Source of the DNA: Sediminitomix flava
GTDB lineage: Bacteria; Bacteroidota; Bacteroidia; Cytophagales; Flammeovirgaceae
DNA: 64,000 nt
Reading direction: 5' to 3'
Assembly (NCBI RefSeq): GCF_003149185.1
Contig: NZ_QGDO01000002.1
Span: 1,054,001 to 1,118,000, forward strand
This document shows, one piece after another, positions 63,180 to 64,000 of the stretch (positions are counted from its first letter, which is position 1; each line of letters opens with the position of its first letter). Made by a program: the position numbers and the translations under genes. The notes beneath the pieces were generated by a model that ran no database searches, had not been told where the DNA came from, and was given only the letters and a program-made list of their open reading frames with translations.

Positions 63180-64000
63180 TTACTTAGTTAATAGTTTGTT
63201 AGAAAGAAATTTTCTCAAAATAGAATTGAAATGCCCCCTTTTATCCTTACTATCTTTATTTTGTGCTGCACACCTATTCCTAAAATCCTCTAGCTTAGTA
63301 CTAAATTCATTAGGAGAAAAGATTTTTTGTTGCAAATCAGAAAGATAATTATTTGACATTTCATATAATGCGTTATCTACTCTAAGCCACGGAAGTTTAT
63401 TAATTTTAGATAAAGTATCTTCAGATATAACCAAATCTTTTTCGGAGGTATTGACTCTTTTAGTGTAAGAACAGTCTTTAAATTTAGTAGGGTAAAGAGT
63501 TTCAAGTATCACACATACCTCATCAAATCTTTCTGTTGGAAATAAATGGAAAGATCCATTATTCAAATAGTCTTTAAAAGGGTCTATTGTTTGTGTTTCC
63601 TGCCCTAAAATCCAGTCAGCTTGCCCTGTATCTAATAGAAATGGGTGAAAATTTCTATTAGCACATAAGAAATCAATAACCTCATCTAAACTTTTATTTC
63701 TCAATATATGCCAATCAGATGTCATTGATCTATTTTTTAAATAAAAATAGCTAGACAGTAATTTTTCTATTGGATTGCGAACAAAAGAAATGCCTATAAT
63801 ATTTAGTTCGTCAAAAGGTAAAGATAACAAACTATAGTTATGTGATGTAAAACACTCAAATGGATACAAATATAAAAGAGATCTAATATCTTCTTTATCA
63901 TATTTTTTATAACTCACATATGGCAGATCATCACCAAAGTTATCTTTAAAATTTCTCTTTAAAATATTTCGGAACATTGACCCTGCTGACTTAGGGTTAT
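63180..64000 (-). CDS. Sulfotransferase, 5' end outside the window
   Basis: The frame stays open to the right edge. Reading past the internal ATG at 63977 gives NPKSAGSMFRNIL, which is the 5'-PAPS loop of sulfotransferases, so the true start lies beyond 64000 and the ATG is not the start. FVRNPIEKLLSSYFYLKN holds the 3'-phosphate arginine. About 273 residues are visible. It is the sixth sulfotransferase of the cluster and belongs to the PKSAGS/PKTAGT-type branch. Confidence 0.88.
   Translation of the reverse strand, partial: NPKSAGSMFRNILKRNFKDNFGDDLPYVSYKKYDKEDIRSLLYLYPFECFTSHNYSLLSLPFDELNIIGISFVRNPIEKLLSSYFYLKNRSMTSDWHILRNKSLDEVIDFLCANRNFHPFLLDTGQADWILGQETQTIDPFKDYLNNGSFHLFPTERFDEVCVILETLYPTKFKDCSYTKRVNTSEKDLVISEDTLSKINKLPWLRVDNALYEMSNNYLSDLQQKIFSPNEFSTKLEDFRNRCAAQNKDSKDKRGHFNSILRKFLSNKLLTK

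Noticed and set aside
63180-63977. Complete 265-residue gene starting at 63977
   Set aside because: The PAPS loop begins upstream of that ATG in the same frame, so the gene is cut by the window edge.
1-64000. tRNA, rRNA and riboswitch genes
   Set aside because: No cloverleaf with a TTCGANNC arm, no rRNA-like segment and no known riboswitch core was found by eye; a covariance-model scan was not possible here.

Overview
The window reads as a piece of an AT-rich Bacteroidota chromosome, most likely Cytophagales (Flammeovirga-like). The evidence is a SusC/SusD pair, several TonB-linked receptors with CarboxypepD_reg-like N-termini, a secreted protein with a C-terminal type IX secretion sorting domain, a biotin-dependent oadA-type carboxylase and many lipoboxes. 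Lineage is inferred from family content only. I see no rRNA, tRNA, CRISPR array, transposase or phage gene.

Layout. (1) Positions 1-12512 form a glycan-use region on the minus strand: a partial AraC-type regulator, a PfkB sugar kinase, a GH20 beta-N-acetylhexosaminidase with a CBM9-like tail, and a SusD/SusC pair. A LytS/LytR-type two-component pair is divergent from susC. The whole is consistent with uptake and trimming of a GlcNAc-containing glycan. (2) Positions 12599-43055 hold mostly housekeeping and envelope genes in short transcription units, many separated by clear hairpin terminators: CDF cation transporter, oxaloacetate decarboxylase/pyruvate carboxylase-type biotin enzyme, acyltransferase 3, a membrane-anchored MutS-like ATPase, CutA-like protein, BNR-repeat lipoprotein, PiT phosphate transporter, Lnt, RsmI, MoxR ATPase, T9SS cargo protein, TonB receptor, ferredoxin, NrdA, ComEC and a polytopic membrane protein. 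(3) Positions 43364-64000 carry 21 consecutive minus-strand genes, running off the right edge. They include 13 predicted glycosyltransferases (GT2, GT4, GT8, GT25 and one unassigned GT-A type), six sulfotransferases of several subtypes, one WbsX/GH99-like protein and one methyltransferase. Many are coupled by overlaps of 11-32 bases. A strong hairpin at 44501-44536 probably ends the main operon.

The third region is the most striking. The number and variety of PAPS-dependent sulfotransferases interleaved with glycosyltransferases suggest assembly of a heavily and heterogeneously sulfated surface or exported polysaccharide. Export and polymerisation genes (Wzx, Wza, Wzc) are not in view and would be expected beyond 64000. 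A polytopic membrane protein at 41676, on the opposite strand, is a weak candidate for a polymerase.

Non-coding DNA holds several repeats: a degenerate ~41-bp tandem array (823-1054), a palindrome (1187-1233), a 237-bp inverted-repeat element whose two strands encode near-identical peptides (2404-2640), a second inverted-repeat element (43098-43233), and an (ACT)8 microsatellite inside the start of a sulfotransferase gene.
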